This document shows, one piece after another, positions 28,253 to 40,413 of a stretch of 64,000 nt of DNA. The position numbers and the translations under genes were made by a program. Each line of letters opens with the position of its first letter. The first letter of the stretch is position 1. The notes beneath the pieces are model-generated. The model saw only the letters and a program-made list of their open reading frames with translations, made no database searches and had not been told where the DNA came from. This stretch comes from Methylobacterium sp. 77 (lineage in GTDB: Bacteria; Pseudomonadota; Alphaproteobacteria; Rhizobiales; Beijerinckiaceae), in the NCBI RefSeq assembly GCF_000372825.1, contig NZ_KB910516.1:1582011-1646010 (forward strand). The letters run 5' to 3'.

Positions 28253-29007
28253 AGGTGGGGCCGAACGCCCCCGCCTGGCTGACGGCGCGGCCGATCGCCC
28301 ATCGCGGCCTGCACGACCGCGCGGCGGGCATCCCCGAGAACACCGTGGCGGCGGCGCAAGCCGCCGTCGCGCACGGATACGCCATTGAGTGCGACGTCCA
28401 GATCAGCGCCGATGGCGAGGCGATGGTGTTCCACGACGAGGCCTTGGGACGCCTCACCGGCGCCGTCGCCCTCGTCGCCGAGACGCCGGTCGCGGCGCTG
28501 GCGGCGCTCGCCGTCGCCGGCTCGTCCGAGACCATCCCCACGCTGCCCGACTATCTCGCTGCCATCGCCGGCCGGGTGCCGCTCGTGATCGAGATCAAGT
28601 CGCGGTTCACCGGCGACCTGCGCCTGACCGAACGGGTGGCCGAGATCGTCCGGAGCTATGACGGCCCGGTGGCGGTGAAATCGTTCGACCCGTCCCTCAT
28701 CGCGGCGTTCGCCGGTCTCGCGCCGGATATCCCGCGCGGGATCGTCGGCGAGACCCGTCAGGACGATCCGGCCTATGCGACGATGTCGGACAGCCTGCGC
28801 CGCTCACTCTCCGACCTGCTCCATCTCGCGACGAGCCGTCCCGATTTCCTGTCCTGGCGGGTCGACGATCTGCCCTGCGCCGCCACCTTCCTGTGCCGCC
28901 ATCTCGGCCGCATGCCGGTGATGACCTGGACCGTGCGCAACCCCGACCAGCGCCGCAACGCACAGGACCATGCCGACCAGATGGTGTTCGAGGGATTCAG
29001 ACCCTGA
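28249..29007 (+). CDS. Glycerophosphodiester phosphodiesterase family protein
   Basis: A 252-residue GDPD-family protein with the conserved catalytic pattern: PIAHRGLHDRAAGIPENT, YAIECDVQISADG and MVFHDEALGRLTG, plus VIEIKS. It would hydrolyse glycerophosphodiesters to glycerol-3-phosphate and an alcohol. It is short and lacks a signal peptide, so it is probably cytoplasmic. The GTG start at 28249 overlaps the RidA stop by three bases, implying coupling. Confidence 0.88.
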   Translation: MKVGPNAPAWLTARPIAHRGLHDRAAGIPENTVAAAQAAVAHGYAIECDVQISADGEAMVFHDEALGRLTGAVALVAETPVAALAALAVAGSSETIPTLPDYLAAIAGRVPLVIEIKSRFTGDLRLTERVAEIVRSYDGPVAVKSFDPSLIAAFAGLAPDIPRGIVGETRQDDPAYATMSDSLRRSLSDLLHLATSRPDFLSWRVDDLPCAATFLCRHLGRMPVMTWTVRNPDQRRNAQDHADQMVFEGFRP

Positions 29008-29170
29008 GCGCCTCAACCCGGACGGTTCTGGAGGTAGGATGATGCGGACGGTCGGCTTGTCCGGTTCCATTGCCGGTCTTGCCCATCCTGAATTCCTTGC
29101 CCATCCTGGATCCATGGCCGCGTCCTCCTCACGCGCTTGTCCCTTCGCGCGACCGGGCTAGATTGCGCCT

Positions 29171-30490
29171 ATGGAAAAGACCGGATCGACAGCCGAGGCT
29201 GCGCTGGATTCCGCCCTGACCCTGCAGGTTCGCGCGGTCACGGGCCTGACCCAGATTCCCGCTTCGGAATGGGATGCCTGCGCCACCTCGCCGGAGACCC
29301 TGTCGGCGGGGGACGAGACCCACAATCCGTTCGTCTCCCACGCCTTCCTCTCGGCGCTGGAAGATTCCGGCTGCGTCTCGCGCAAGACCGGCTGGCTGCC
29401 CCTCCACGTGGCGGTGGAGCGCGCGGGGCGGCTCGTCGGGGTCGCGCCGTGCTACCTGAAATCTCACAGCCAGGGCGAATACGTGTTCGACCATGGCTGG
29501 GCCGACGCCTACGAGCGCGCCGGCGGGGATTATTACCCGAAGCTCCAGGTCAGCGTGCCGTTCACGCCGGTGACCGGCCCGCGCTTCCTGATCGCGCCGG
29601 GGCAGGACGTGGCCGAGGCGGCCTCCGCGCTCGTCGCCGGCCTGCGCGCGCTCAGGGCAGAGACCAAGGCCTCCTCGATCCACGTCACCTTCATGCAGGA
29701 GCGCGAGTGGGAGCAGGCCGGCGAGCTCGGCATGCTCCAGCGCGTCGACCAGCAGTTCCACTGGACCAACCAAGGCTATGCCGGGTTCGAGGATTTCCTC
29801 GGGGCGCTGGCTTCGCGCAAGCGCAAGGCGATCCGGCGCGAGCGCCGCGACGCCCTGGCCAACGGGATCACCATCGAGCACGTCACCGGCGCCGACCTGA
29901 CGCCGGCCCATTGGGACGCGTTCTACGAGTTCTATTCCGATACCGGCGCGCGCAAATGGGGCCGGCCCTATCTCAACCGCCTGTTCTTCGGCCTGCTCGG
30001 CGAGCGCATGCCCGAGCGCGTCCTGCTGGTGATGGCCAAGCGCGAGGGGCGCTACGTCGCGGGCGCCATCAACCTCATCGGAGACGTGGCCCTCTACGGC
30101 CGGAACTGGGGCTGCAACGAGGACCACCCGTTCCTGCATTTCGAGGTCTGCTACTATCAGGCCATCGATTTCGCGATCGCGCGCGGCCTCCGGCGGGTCG
30201 AGGCCGGCGCGCAGGGGGAGCACAAGCTCGCCCGCGGCTACGCCCCGGTGCTGATGCATTCCGCCCACGACATCGCCGATCCCGGCCTGCGCCGGGCCAT
30301 CGCCGATTACCTCCGCCGCGAGCGCGAGCACGTGGTCGAGGCGGCCTCGATGCTCGGCGAGATGACCCCCTTCCGTCGGGACGGCACGATTCCCGCTCCC
30401 GACAGCTCGAACCAAGAGAATCCCGACCAAGAGACCCCCGACCGAGGGGCTTCGGATCGGCAGACCCCGGATCAAGAGGAGCGTTCATGA
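29171..30490 (+). CDS. FemAB/GNAT-like protein (DUF482, peptidogalycan biosynthesis family)
   Basis: A 439-residue protein of the DUF482 group, which has an acyltransferase-like fold. Motifs are NPFVSHAFLSALEDSGCV, YVFDHGWADAYERAGGDYYPKL in split form, and QFHWTNQGYAGFEDFLGAL. The C terminal 25 residues are a low-complexity tail of N/D-Q-E-T-P units. No signal peptide is seen. The stop overlaps the next gene (ATGA). Molecular function is not established for the family. Confidence 0.8.
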   Translation: MEKTGSTAEAALDSALTLQVRAVTGLTQIPASEWDACATSPETLSAGDETHNPFVSHAFLSALEDSGCVSRKTGWLPLHVAVERAGRLVGVAPCYLKSHSQGEYVFDHGWADAYERAGGDYYPKLQVSVPFTPVTGPRFLIAPGQDVAEAASALVAGLRALRAETKASSIHVTFMQEREWEQAGELGMLQRVDQQFHWTNQGYAGFEDFLGALASRKRKAIRRERRDALANGITIEHVTGADLTPAHWDAFYEFYSDTGARKWGRPYLNRLFFGLLGERMPERVLLVMAKREGRYVAGAINLIGDVALYGRNWGCNEDHPFLHFEVCYYQAIDFAIARGLRRVEAGAQGEHKLARGYAPVLMHSAHDIADPGLRRAIADYLRREREHVVEAASMLGEMTPFRRDGTIPAPDSSNQENPDQETPDRGASDRQTPDQEERS

Positions 30491-31647
30491 GCCCGATCGA
30501 CCGCATCAAGGCCTTCGCCGACGACCTCACGGCGATCCGCCGGGACATCCACGCCCATCCCGAGATCGGCTTCGAGGAGGTGCGCACCTCGAATCTCGTG
30601 GCCGAGCAGCTGGAGCGCTACGGCATCGAGGTCCATCGCGGGCTCGGTGGAACCGGCGTCGTCGGCGTGCTCGAGGGACGATCGGCCAAGGGCCGCCGCA
30701 TCGGCCTGCGGGCCGAGATGGACGCGCTGCCGATCGAGGAGGAGACCAACCTCCCCCATCGCTCGACGATTCCGGGCAAGATGCACGCCTGCGGTCATGA
30801 CGGGCACACCACCATGCTGCTCGGCGCGGCGCGCTACCTCGCCGAGACCCGCGATTTCGACGGCACCGCCCTGTTCGTGTTCCAGCCGGCGGAGGAAGGG
30901 CTCGGCGGCGCCCGCGCCATGCTCGCCGACGGGCTGTTCGCGCGCTTCCCCTGCGACGAGATCTACGGGCTGCACAACACGCCCAGCGGCCCGCACGGCA
31001 AGCTCAAGATCCGTCCCGGCCCGATGATGGCGGCGGCCGATTTCTTCGACATCCGCATCACCGGGCGTGGCGCCCACGCGGCCGAACCCCATCGCGGCCT
31101 CGATTCCATCGTGGCGGCCTCGGCCCTGGTCCAGGCGATGCAATCCATCGTCTCGCGCAATGCCGACCCGCTGAAGAGCGCGGTGGTCTCGGTGACTCAG
31201 ATCCATGCGGGTGCGGCCTACAACGTCATTCCCGAGGGCGCCCATCTCGCCGGCACGGTGCGGACCTTCGATGCGGGCGTGCGCAAACTCGTCTCCGCGC
31301 GCATCCGCGAGATCGCCAAGGGCATCGCCCTCGCCCACGGCGTCACGATCGAGGTGGATCTCCGCGACGTGTTCTCCGTCCTCGAGAACAGCGCCGACCA
31401 TGCGGCGGCGGCGGCGGAGATCGCCCGCGAGATCTTCGGGGCCGAGGGCGTCGACGACGACACCGTGCCGCGCATGGGCAGCGAGGATTTCGCCGACATG
31501 CTGATGGCGGTGCCGGGCGCCTATGCCTGGATCGGCGCGACGCCGGGGCCGGGCCTGCACAACGCGGCCTTCGATTTCGACGACAGCATCATCCCGCTGG
31601 GCAGTTCCTACCTCGCCCGCCTGGTCGAGAGACGCACCGCCGCATGA
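30487..31647 (+). CDS. M20-family amidohydrolase (aminoacylase/hippurate hydrolase type)
   Basis: A 386-residue M20D peptidase-like amidohydrolase. Metal-site motifs are IHAHPEIGFEEVRTS, GLRAEMDALPIEEE, MHACGHDGHTTMLLGAA, FVFQPAEEGLGGA and the dimer-domain GRGAHAAEPHRG. Members cleave N-acyl amino acids or amino-acid conjugates; the exact substrate is unknown. The ATG overlaps the upstream stop and its own stop overlaps the next gene, so three genes form a tight operon. Confidence 0.9.
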   Translation: MSPIDRIKAFADDLTAIRRDIHAHPEIGFEEVRTSNLVAEQLERYGIEVHRGLGGTGVVGVLEGRSAKGRRIGLRAEMDALPIEEETNLPHRSTIPGKMHACGHDGHTTMLLGAARYLAETRDFDGTALFVFQPAEEGLGGARAMLADGLFARFPCDEIYGLHNTPSGPHGKLKIRPGPMMAAADFFDIRITGRGAHAAEPHRGLDSIVAASALVQAMQSIVSRNADPLKSAVVSVTQIHAGAAYNVIPEGAHLAGTVRTFDAGVRKLVSARIREIAKGIALAHGVTIEVDLRDVFSVLENSADHAAAAAEIAREIFGAEGVDDDTVPRMGSEDFADMLMAVPGAYAWIGATPGPGLHNAAFDFDDSIIPLGSSYLARLVERRTAA

Positions 31648-32147
31648 CCCGCCTCCACGACCTCACCCCGAAGGCCGCCGACGGGGCGCCCTACCCGCTC
31701 GCGCAGCATCGGGGCAGGGTCGTGCTCGTGGTCAACACCGCCTCGAAATGCGGCTTCACGCGGCAATATGCGGATCTCGAGAGCCTGTGGCGCCGGCACC
31801 GCGACGAGGGGTTCGTGGTGCTCGGCTTTCCCTGCAACCAGTTCGGGCGGCAGGAGCCGGGTGATGCCGCCGAGATCGCCCGGTTCTGCAGCCTGACCTA
31901 CGACGTGACCTTTCCGGTCCTCGCCAAGATCGAGGTCAACGGCCCGGCGACCGACCCGGTCTTCGCCCATCTCAAGCGTGAGAAGCCGGGGCTTTTGGGC
32001 ATCGCGGCGATCAAGTGGAACTTCACCAAGTTCCTGGTCGGCCGCGACGGCCGCGCCATCCGGCGCTACTCGCCCATCGTCAAGCCCACGGGCCTGGAGG
32101 CCGATCTCGTCTCCGCCCTCGCCGTCAGGAATTCGGCGACGGCCTGA
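31644..32147 (+). CDS. Glutathione peroxidase
   Basis: A 167-residue thiol peroxidase that reduces hydroperoxides. The peroxidatic Cys lies in NTASKCGFTRQY, the catalytic Gln in FPCNQFGRQEPG and the Trp/Asn in IKWNFTKFLV. The usual selenocysteine position is Cys, as in most bacterial enzymes. There is no signal peptide, so it acts in the cytoplasm. The ATG overlaps the amidohydrolase stop by four bases. Confidence 0.93.
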   Translation: MTRLHDLTPKAADGAPYPLAQHRGRVVLVVNTASKCGFTRQYADLESLWRRHRDEGFVVLGFPCNQFGRQEPGDAAEIARFCSLTYDVTFPVLAKIEVNGPATDPVFAHLKREKPGLLGIAAIKWNFTKFLVGRDGRAIRRYSPIVKPTGLEADLVSALAVRNSATA

Positions 32148-32148
32148 G

Positions 32149-33096
32149 TCAGGCGGGGACCGGCTCCTTCGCCTGGATCTCGATGAAGACGCGCTTCACC
32201 GCCGGGATCTGTGCCTTGAGCCGGGCATCGAGGCGGCCGACCATGGCCTCCACCGCGCCGGCATCGAGGCTGTCCTCCATGTCGAGGCTGATATTCACGA
32301 GGATGTCGGACGGACCGAGATGCTGGGTCAGCACCGCGTTGACGTGCCGGATGCCGGTCTCGCTGCGCACGGTCTTCTCGATCGCCGACACGGTCTCGGG
32401 CGCCGCCGCCTCGCCGACGAGCAGGCCATGGGTCTCGATCATCAGGAAGATCGCCATCCCGATCAGGATCGCGCCGATGCCGATGGAGGACCAGCCGTCG
32501 AGGGAGGGCATCTGCAGCCATTCCGCGAGGACGACCCCCGCGATGGCCACCATCAGACCGAGGAGGGCGGCGATATCCTCGATCAGCACGGTGAACAGGG
32601 CGGGATCCTTGCTGCGGCGGATCGCGGTGATCGCTTCCCGGTCGCCCTTCTCGGCCCAGAACGCCTTGAGGGCGACGGCGCAGGAATAGCCCTCGGCCAG
32701 GACCGCGAAGCCGAGGATGCCGAGATTGACCCAGAAGCCGGGGATGGTGTGGCCCGCGATCACCGCGTCGGCGGAGGCTTCCGGGTAGTGGATCTTGTGG
32801 ATGCCCTCGTAGACCGCAAAGGCCCCGCCGCCGAGGAAGATGAAGAGCGCGACGATGAAGGCGTAGAAATACACCTCGCGGCCATAGCCGAAGGGAAAGC
32901 GCGCATCGGCCGGCTTCTTCGCCCGCGACAGGCCGACGAGGAGGAGGATCTGATTGGTCGTGTCCACCAGCGAGTGGACGCCCTCGGCCAGCATGGCCGA
33001 GGAACCGGTGAAGAAGGCACCCACGAATTTCGCGACGGCGATGGCGAGGTTTGCTCCTGCGGCGGTGTAGATCGCGCCGTTGCTCTCATGCGCCAT
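32149..33096 (-). CDS. Cation diffusion facilitator transporter
   Basis: A 315-residue CDF-family inner-membrane efflux protein. Transmembrane segments begin with AAGANLAIAVAKFVGAFF; the metal-site pattern is AEGVHSLVDTTNQILLLVG and the basic loop contains RFPFGYGREVYFY. The C-terminal cytoplasmic domain follows (HLGPSDILVNISLDME). The physiological ion is probably zinc, iron, manganese or another divalent metal. It converges with the glutathione peroxidase gene, leaving one base between them. Confidence 0.9.
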   Translation of the reverse strand: MAHESNGAIYTAAGANLAIAVAKFVGAFFTGSSAMLAEGVHSLVDTTNQILLLVGLSRAKKPADARFPFGYGREVYFYAFIVALFIFLGGGAFAVYEGIHKIHYPEASADAVIAGHTIPGFWVNLGILGFAVLAEGYSCAVALKAFWAEKGDREAITAIRRSKDPALFTVLIEDIAALLGLMVAIAGVVLAEWLQMPSLDGWSSIGIGAILIGMAIFLMIETHGLLVGEAAAPETVSAIEKTVRSETGIRHVNAVLTQHLGPSDILVNISLDMEDSLDAGAVEAMVGRLDARLKAQIPAVKRVFIEIQAKEPVPA

Positions 33097-33207
33097 GAAG
33101 GCGGTTCACTCCCGGGAGGTTCGGCCGCGCGCCGTGGACGCCGAGGGCCAGTCTGTGCAAGGTCCGGCCGACACCCGCAGACGAAATCCGCGATGGAGCC
33201 GGCATTC

Positions 33208-33654
33208 ATGTCCTCAAACGTCGAACCTGCGCAGTACGATCCCGAGAACATCTTCGCCAAGATCCTGCGCGGCGAGATTCCCGCCCAGACGGTCTACGAG
33301 GACGAGCACACCCTGGCCTTCATGGACGTGATGCCCCAGGGGCCGGGCCATACCCTGGTGATCCCCAAGGCGCCGGCGCGCGGCCTCCTCGACGCCGATC
33401 CGGCCTCGCTGGCCGCCACCGTGGCGACCGTGCAGCGGGTCGCCCGCGCGGTGAAGGCGGCGTTCGCGGCCGATGGCCTGACGATCTTCCAGTACAACGA
33501 GCCGGCCGGCGGACAGACGGTGTTCCACCTCCACGTCCACATCGTTCCGCGCTTCGAGGGCGTGGCGCTCGGGCGTCATACGGGGGGCATGGCCGACAAG
33601 GACGTGCTCGCCGATCATGCGGGCAAGATCCGCGCGGCGCTCGCCGGGGTTTGA
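33208..33654 (+). CDS. HIT-family nucleotide hydrolase
   Basis: A 148-residue histidine-triad protein, expected to hydrolyse nucleoside phosphoramidates or dinucleotides. DPENIFAKILRGEIPAQTVYE is the typical N terminus and the active site is VFHLHVHIVPRF. The ATG at 33208 is preceded by GGAG; an in-frame ATG 5 codons earlier is possible. It converges with the PilZ gene, with one base between the two stops. Confidence 0.92.
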   Translation: MSSNVEPAQYDPENIFAKILRGEIPAQTVYEDEHTLAFMDVMPQGPGHTLVIPKAPARGLLDADPASLAATVATVQRVARAVKAAFAADGLTIFQYNEPAGGQTVFHLHVHIVPRFEGVALGRHTGGMADKDVLADHAGKIRAALAGV

Positions 33655-33655
33655 T

Positions 33656-34060
33656 TCAGGCGACGTTGATGGCGGCCGGCGTCGCGGCGATCAGCCGGCG
33701 CAGGGCGGCGTTCTCGGCTTCGAGCTCGCTGATGCGGCGGACGAGCGCCAGCATCCCCGTCGAATCGGCCTGCGGCGTCGCGGCCGCTGGCGGTTCCGCG
33801 GCCGGCGCGGCGTCGTCGACGAACGCGATGCCGATGCCGTCGGTACGGCGCCAGCGCAGGCTCGCCTTGTAGGTCCGCTCCTTCTGGGGAATGAACAGCT
33901 CGAACACCTCCGGAAGCGTCGCGGTTTCCGAGAGAGCGAGGCGCGCGCCGGTGGCCGACATGTCGCGCACGAGGCAATCCATGCTCGATGCGCCGTTGTT
34001 GAAGATGATGCGGCCCTTGAGGAACGTCCTCTGCCGCGGTTCCCTGCGATTGTCCGACAT
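33656..34060 (-). CDS. PilZ-domain protein with C-terminal coiled coil
   Basis: A 134-residue protein. Residues 1-85 are a PilZ domain with RREPRQRTFLKG, CLVRDMSATGARLAL and WRRTDGIGIAFV, the pattern that binds cyclic di-GMP. An Ala/Pro linker follows, then a leucine-rich segment (ALVRRISELEAENAALRRLI) that should form a coiled coil. It could signal cyclic di-GMP status to a partner. The RxxxR and D/NxSxxG motifs are partly present, so binding is likely but not certain. Confidence 0.85.
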   Translation of the reverse strand: MSDNRREPRQRTFLKGRIIFNNGASSMDCLVRDMSATGARLALSETATLPEVFELFIPQKERTYKASLRWRRTDGIGIAFVDDAAPAAEPPAAATPQADSTGMLALVRRISELEAENAALRRLIAATPAAINVA

Positions 34061-34158
34061 GAGGGTCGGTCTCCGGCTCGGCTTCGTGCGACCGGGACCT
34101 TTGCACGGCGTGCCTTAAGGAATGCTCGCCATGACCGCCGAGAGAGCGAAGGACGGCA

Positions 34159-34386
34159 TCAATTGAAGCGCCGGTCCATCGTCTCGAACAGATAGAAGCC
34201 GTTGAAGCGCACCGCCGTGGTCGCGGCCCGTTCATCGAAATCGTCCGGCGCCTCGGCCTCGTCGCGCAGGCGTCCGCTGAACGCCCAGTTCCGTCCGCTC
34301 AGGAAACTCGGAACCGCACGGCTCTCGGGCACCGCGCAGCACAGGCCGCTGACGGACTTCAGGCAGAACACGTTGTAGCTTTGCAT
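34159..34386 (-). CDS. Small hypothetical protein
   Basis: A 75-residue protein starting MQSYNVFCLKSVSGLCCAVP, without a recognised domain, signal or membrane span. It has cysteines near the N terminus and an acidic middle (DEAEAPDDFDERAA). It is flanked by the PilZ gene and nadE, all on the minus strand. A promoter may lie in the 170 bp before it. Confidence rests on the open frame and coherent composition only. Confidence 0.45.
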   Translation of the reverse strand: MQSYNVFCLKSVSGLCCAVPESRAVPSFLSGRNWAFSGRLRDEAEAPDDFDERAATTAVRFNGFYLFETMDRRFN

Positions 34387-34555
34387 CGGTCGGTCTCCGA
34401 CTGGCCACCCCGACTCGGGCTGATAGTGGCATAATCGGACCGGACTGTGTCGCTTAAAGTCGGCTGCGTCGCCGGGGACACCGCAGCGGGCGTCAGAGCG
34501 TTGCGATCGCAGGATGTTTTGCGAATCATCGGTTCCCGCTCTTCCGCATCCTGCC

Positions 34556-36655
<2,100 letters not shown>

Positions 36656-36920
36656 CGCGAGGCGACGGACCGCTGGGGCTCCACGGGGAAAATCCGTGTG
36701 ATCAAAAGCCCTTCATCGGGTTCGCTAACCTAACCTGTCGCGCGTCGGCGCTCCAGGGGGAGGCGGGATTCTCCACGGCCGGACACCGGACGTTTCGAAG
36801 CGTTGGGGCAAGCGTCTCTTAACCGGGCAAGCGTCTGTTAACGACGTTGGCCCTAGCGTGGTGAAGAACCGCTCCTGTCGAGGAAGCGGACCGGTACCCT
36901 TCGAGTCAATCCAGAGCATC

Positions 36921-39900
36921 ATGCGCGCATCGGGACGGCCTCCCTATTCTCATCGTGATCCCTCCCGGCCCGGACGCGGCGGCGACCGCCCCGGCCTGAC
37001 CCTGGGAGCCCTGGCGCACCGGCTGATCAGCCTGCGCGCGAGCCTGACCCGGCGTCTTTCCGGACCGCCGCAGCGTCCGAGCCTCGTCTCGCCGCGTCCC
37101 GCGCCATCCTGGCTCACGGCGCCGCGGGACATGGTGCACGACGCCCCCGCCTCCCATACCCACTCCCATGCCCACTCCCATGCCCAGCCGCAGGCCTGGT
37201 CCGAGCGGAGCGAGTGGGCGGAGCCGCAGGGCTGGCCGGACCACGTCTTCGACGACCGCGCCACCCCCGACCTCGCCCGCTCCTCCGGCATCGCGGCCCT
37301 GGACCCGACCGGCGAGAGCCGGATCGACCACGACGCGTCGAGCCCGCGCGTGCTGATCCGCTCGCCGCGCCGCCCTGCCTCGATCACGCCCGAGGGCTAC
37401 GATGTGCCGGCCTACACGGCCGCCGCCGAGCCGGTCGCCCCGGCGGTGCGCTACACCCGCACGCCCGATCCGGTGCTGCAGGAGCGCCGCCAGCGGGCGC
37501 TCGACGCCGAGCGTCTGGCCCAGGAAGAACAGGTCCGCGCCGCCTTGCAGGCGCAGGATGACGCGCGTCGCGCCGCCGAACTCGCCGCCCTCGCCGCGGA
37601 GGAGGCCGAGCGTGCCGCCGCCGAGGCCGCGGAGGCCGCGCTCCTGGCCGCGCTCCCGCCCGAGCCGCCGCAGCCGCTGTGGCGCCAGCCCTATACCCCG
37701 CCGCCCGGCGTGCGCTTCTTCCGCTCGCCCGACCGTCGTCCGCAGGCCGTCCTCGCCACCGTCGTCGACGAGCCGCTGCCGGTCCCGGCGAGCGTGACCG
37801 TGGCGGAGCCCGCCCCGCTGCCGATAGACCGCGACTGGACCGACGTTCCGGATTGGGCCGCCATGCGCGCCTGGTTCGACGGCGAGGATTCGACCGCCCT
37901 CGAGACCTGGTCGGCGATCCACGCGGATTCCCCTGGCGCCCCGTTTGTGCCCGACATCGCCACGGCGCAGGCGGTCGGCCCGGACGCGGTCGTGCCGGTG
38001 CCCTTCGTCGTCTCGCCGCCCGTGGACATCTCCCTGCTGCGCGCGCTTCCGCCGAACCCCGTCTACGTCTTCGACCGCCTCGTCCGGTTCGATCGCGGCG
38101 GCGCATTCCAGCCCGCCGACGGTCAGGATAACGGCCAGATCGATGCCCTGCCCGGCGAGCCCAGCCACGAGGATCGCGTCGCGGCGGTTGCCGAGGCGGC
38201 GACCCTGTCGCTCGTCATCGCGCCGACCGGAGCGGTGTCGCAGCGTTCCGCCCTCGTCTCGGCCATGGCCGCCCGCGCCGCGATCCGCCCTGCCCGCATG
38301 ACGGCCGCGCAGAACGAGGCCCCCGTGGTCGAGGCCCGATCGGTCGAAGCCCCTGTGATGCAGGCTTTCGCCCCTCAGGCCCCCTCCCCTACCACGGTCG
38401 CCCACCCGCAGGTCGCTCCCGTCATCGTTCCGGTGCCGCCGCGCCCCGTCCTGCTGCGCAATCCGAAGGCGGCGCCCGCCCCCGCGCCGACCCCTGAACC
38501 CGAGCCGGAGGTGGCACCGGAAGAGTCCGTGGCCGTCGCCGAGGTCGAGGAGGCGCCGGCGCCCGTGCTCGCCCTGCCCGCTCCGGCGCCTGCCCCGCAG
38601 GCATCCCGCGCGATCTTCCCCGAGCCCCGCGCCACGCTGATCCCGGCCGGCCGGCACACGCCGATGTCGCTGGTGGAGAACGAGGATTACGAGCACCCCT
38701 CCCTCGAACTCCTGGCCGAGCCGCCGGTGAGCGGGACCGAGGAGGTCGATGCCGACGTGCTGGAGCAGAACGCGCTCAACCTTCAGCAGACGGTGCAGGA
38801 TTTCGGCGTGCGCGGCGACATCCTCGCCGTGCGCCCCGGCCCGGTCGTGACGCTCTACGAACTCGAGCCGGCGCCCGGCACCAAGTCGAGCCGCGTCATC
38901 GGCCTGTCGGACGACATCGCCCGCTCGATGTCGGCGGTCTCGGCCCGCGTCGCGGTCGTGCCCGGACGCAACGTCATCGGCATCGAACTGCCGAACGAGA
39001 CGCGCGAGACCGTGTATCTGCGCGAACTCCTGTCCTCGGCCGATTTCTGCATCAGCAAGCACAAGCTCGCCCTCTGCCTCGGCAAGAATATCGGCGGCGA
39101 GCCGATCATCGCGGATCTGGCCAAGATGCCCCACCTGCTGGTGGCCGGCACCACCGGTTCGGGCAAGTCGGTGGCCATCAACACCATGATCCTGTCGCTG
39201 CTCTACCGGATGAAGCCCGAGGAGTGCCGCCTGATCATGGTCGATCCGAAGATGCTGGAACTGTCGGTCTATGACGGCATCCCGCACCTGCTCTCCCCCG
39301 TCGTCACCGACCCGAAGAAGGCGGTCATCGCCCTCAAATGGGCGGTGCGCGAGATGGAGGAGCGCTACAAGAAGATGTCGAAGATCGCGGTCCGCAACAT
39401 CGACGGCTACAATGCCCGGATGGCGGAAGCGCGGGCCAAGGGCGAGATCATCACCCGCGAGGTCCATACCGGCTTCAACCGCGAGACCGGCCAGGCCGTG
39501 TTCGAGACCGAGGAGATGGACCTCTCGGCCCTGCCCTACATCGTCATCGTGGTCGATGAGATGGCCGACCTGATGATGGTGGCCGGCAAGGACATCGAGG
39601 GCGCGATCCAGCGTCTCGCGCAGATGGCGCGCGCCGCCGGCATCCACCTGATCATGGCGACGCAGCGCCCCTCGGTCGACGTCATCACCGGCACGATCAA
39701 GGCGAACTTCCCGACCCGGATCAGCTTCCAGGTCACGAGCAAGATCGACAGCCGCACGATTCTCGGCGAGATGGGCGCGGAGCAGCTGCTCGGCCAGGGC
39801 GACATGCTGTTCATGGCCGGCGGCGGACGCACCACCCGCGTCCACGGCCCGTTCTGCTCGGATTCGGAAGTCGAGAGCGTGGTCGCCCATCTCAAGCGCC

Positions 39901-40304
39901 AGGGCCGGCCGTCCTATCTCGAAGCCGTCACCGTCGACGACAACCCGCCCGAGGAGAAGCCGGCCAAGGCCTCCAAGGCCGAGAAGGCGGCCGCCGCCGA
40001 TGCCGATGAGATCGACGCGCCGATCTTCGATGCCAGCGCCTATGCCGGCGGCGGGATCGACGCGGGGGCCGACCTCTACGATCAGGCGGTGCAGGTGGTG
40101 ATGCGGGACCGCAAGGCTTCGACCAGCTACATCCAGCGCCGCCTCCAGATCGGCTACAACCGCGCCGCCTCGATCATGGAGCGGATGGAGGTCGAGGGCA
40201 TCGTCGGGCAGGCCAACCATGCCGGCAAGCGCGATATCCTGATGGAGATGGCACCGTCGTCCATGGGCTCCTCGATGGGCGCCGCGATGGATTACGACGA
40301 TTGA
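36921..40304 (+). CDS. ftsK: FtsK/SpoIIIE-family DNA translocase without an obvious membrane domain
   Basis: A 1127-residue motor. The N-terminal 560 residues are low-complexity, with His-rich ([10 protein letters not shown]) and Pro/Ala/Glu-rich segments and Arg-rich stretches, and no run long enough for the usual four FtsK membrane spans. The C-terminal motor has an alpha domain and a RecA-like beta domain with Walker A ([16 protein letters not shown]), Walker B ([15 protein letters not shown]) and [13 protein letters not shown] winged-helix gamma domain ends the protein ([23 protein letters not shown]), which in FtsK reads KOPS sites. It may therefore be a soluble second translocase. The [15 protein letters not shown] is assumed. 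Confidence 0.88.
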   Translation: MRASGRPPYSHRDPSRPGRGGDRPGLTLGALAHRLISLRASLTRRLSGPPQRPSLVSPRPAPSWLTAPRDMVHDAPASHTHSHAHSHAQPQAWSERSEWAEPQGWPDHVFDDRATPDLARSSGIAALDPTGESRIDHDASSPRVLIRSPRRPASITPEGYDVPAYTAAAEPVAPAVRYTRTPDPVLQERRQRALDAERLAQEEQVRAALQAQDDARRAAELAALAAEEAERAAAEAAEAALLAALPPEPPQPLWRQPYTPPPGVRFFRSPDRRPQAVLATVVDEPLPVPASVTVAEPAPLPIDRDWTDVPDWAAMRAWFDGEDSTALETWSAIHADSPGAPFVPDIATAQAVGPDAVVPVPFVVSPPVDISLLRALPPNPVYVFDRLVRFDRGGAFQPADGQDNGQIDALPGEPSHEDRVAAVAEAATLSLVIAPTGAVSQRSALVSAMAARAAIRPARMTAAQNEAPVVEARSVEAPVMQAFAPQAPSPTTVAHPQVAPVIVPVPPRPVLLRNPKAAPAPAPTPEPEPEVAPEESVAVAEVEEAPAPVLALPAPAPAPQASRAIFPEPRATLIPAGRHTPMSLVENEDYEHPSLELLAEPPVSGTEEVDADVLEQNALNLQQTVQDFGVRGDILAVRPGPVVTLYELEPAPGTKSSRVIGLSDDIARSMSAVSARVAVVPGRNVIGIELPNETRETVYLRELLSSADFCISKHKLALCLGKNIGGEPIIADLAKMPHLLVAGTTGSGKSVAINTMILSLLYRMKPEECRLIMVDPKMLELSVYDGIPHLLSPVVTDPKKAVIALKWAVREMEERYKKMSKIAVRNIDGYNARMAEARAKGEIITREVHTGFNRETGQAVFETEEMDLSALPYIVIVVDEMADLMMVAGKDIEGAIQRLAQMARAAGIHLIMATQRPSVDVITGTIKANFPTRISFQVTSKIDSRTILGEMGAEQLLGQGDMLFMAGGGRTTRVHGPFCSDSEVESVVAHLKRQGRPSYLEAVTVDDNPPEEKPAKASKAEKAAAADADEIDAPIFDASAYAGGGIDAGADLYDQAVQVVMRDRKASTSYIQRRLQIGYNRAASIMERMEVEGIVGQANHAGKRDILMEMAPSSMGSSMGAAMDYDD

Positions 40305-40413
40305 GCCGATGCCTCCCTCGCCGGCGGGGGAGGTTCGACGCCGCCCGTCCCATATTCGCCACAGGGTGGGGTTCTAAGCCGGAAGCCCACCCGACTTCGG
40401 AGAACGCGCCACG

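Noticed and set aside
29070..29125. Tandem TTGCCCATCCTG-type repeat before the DUF482 gene
   Set aside because: Only two imperfect copies of about 17 bp, with no sign of a wider array or function.
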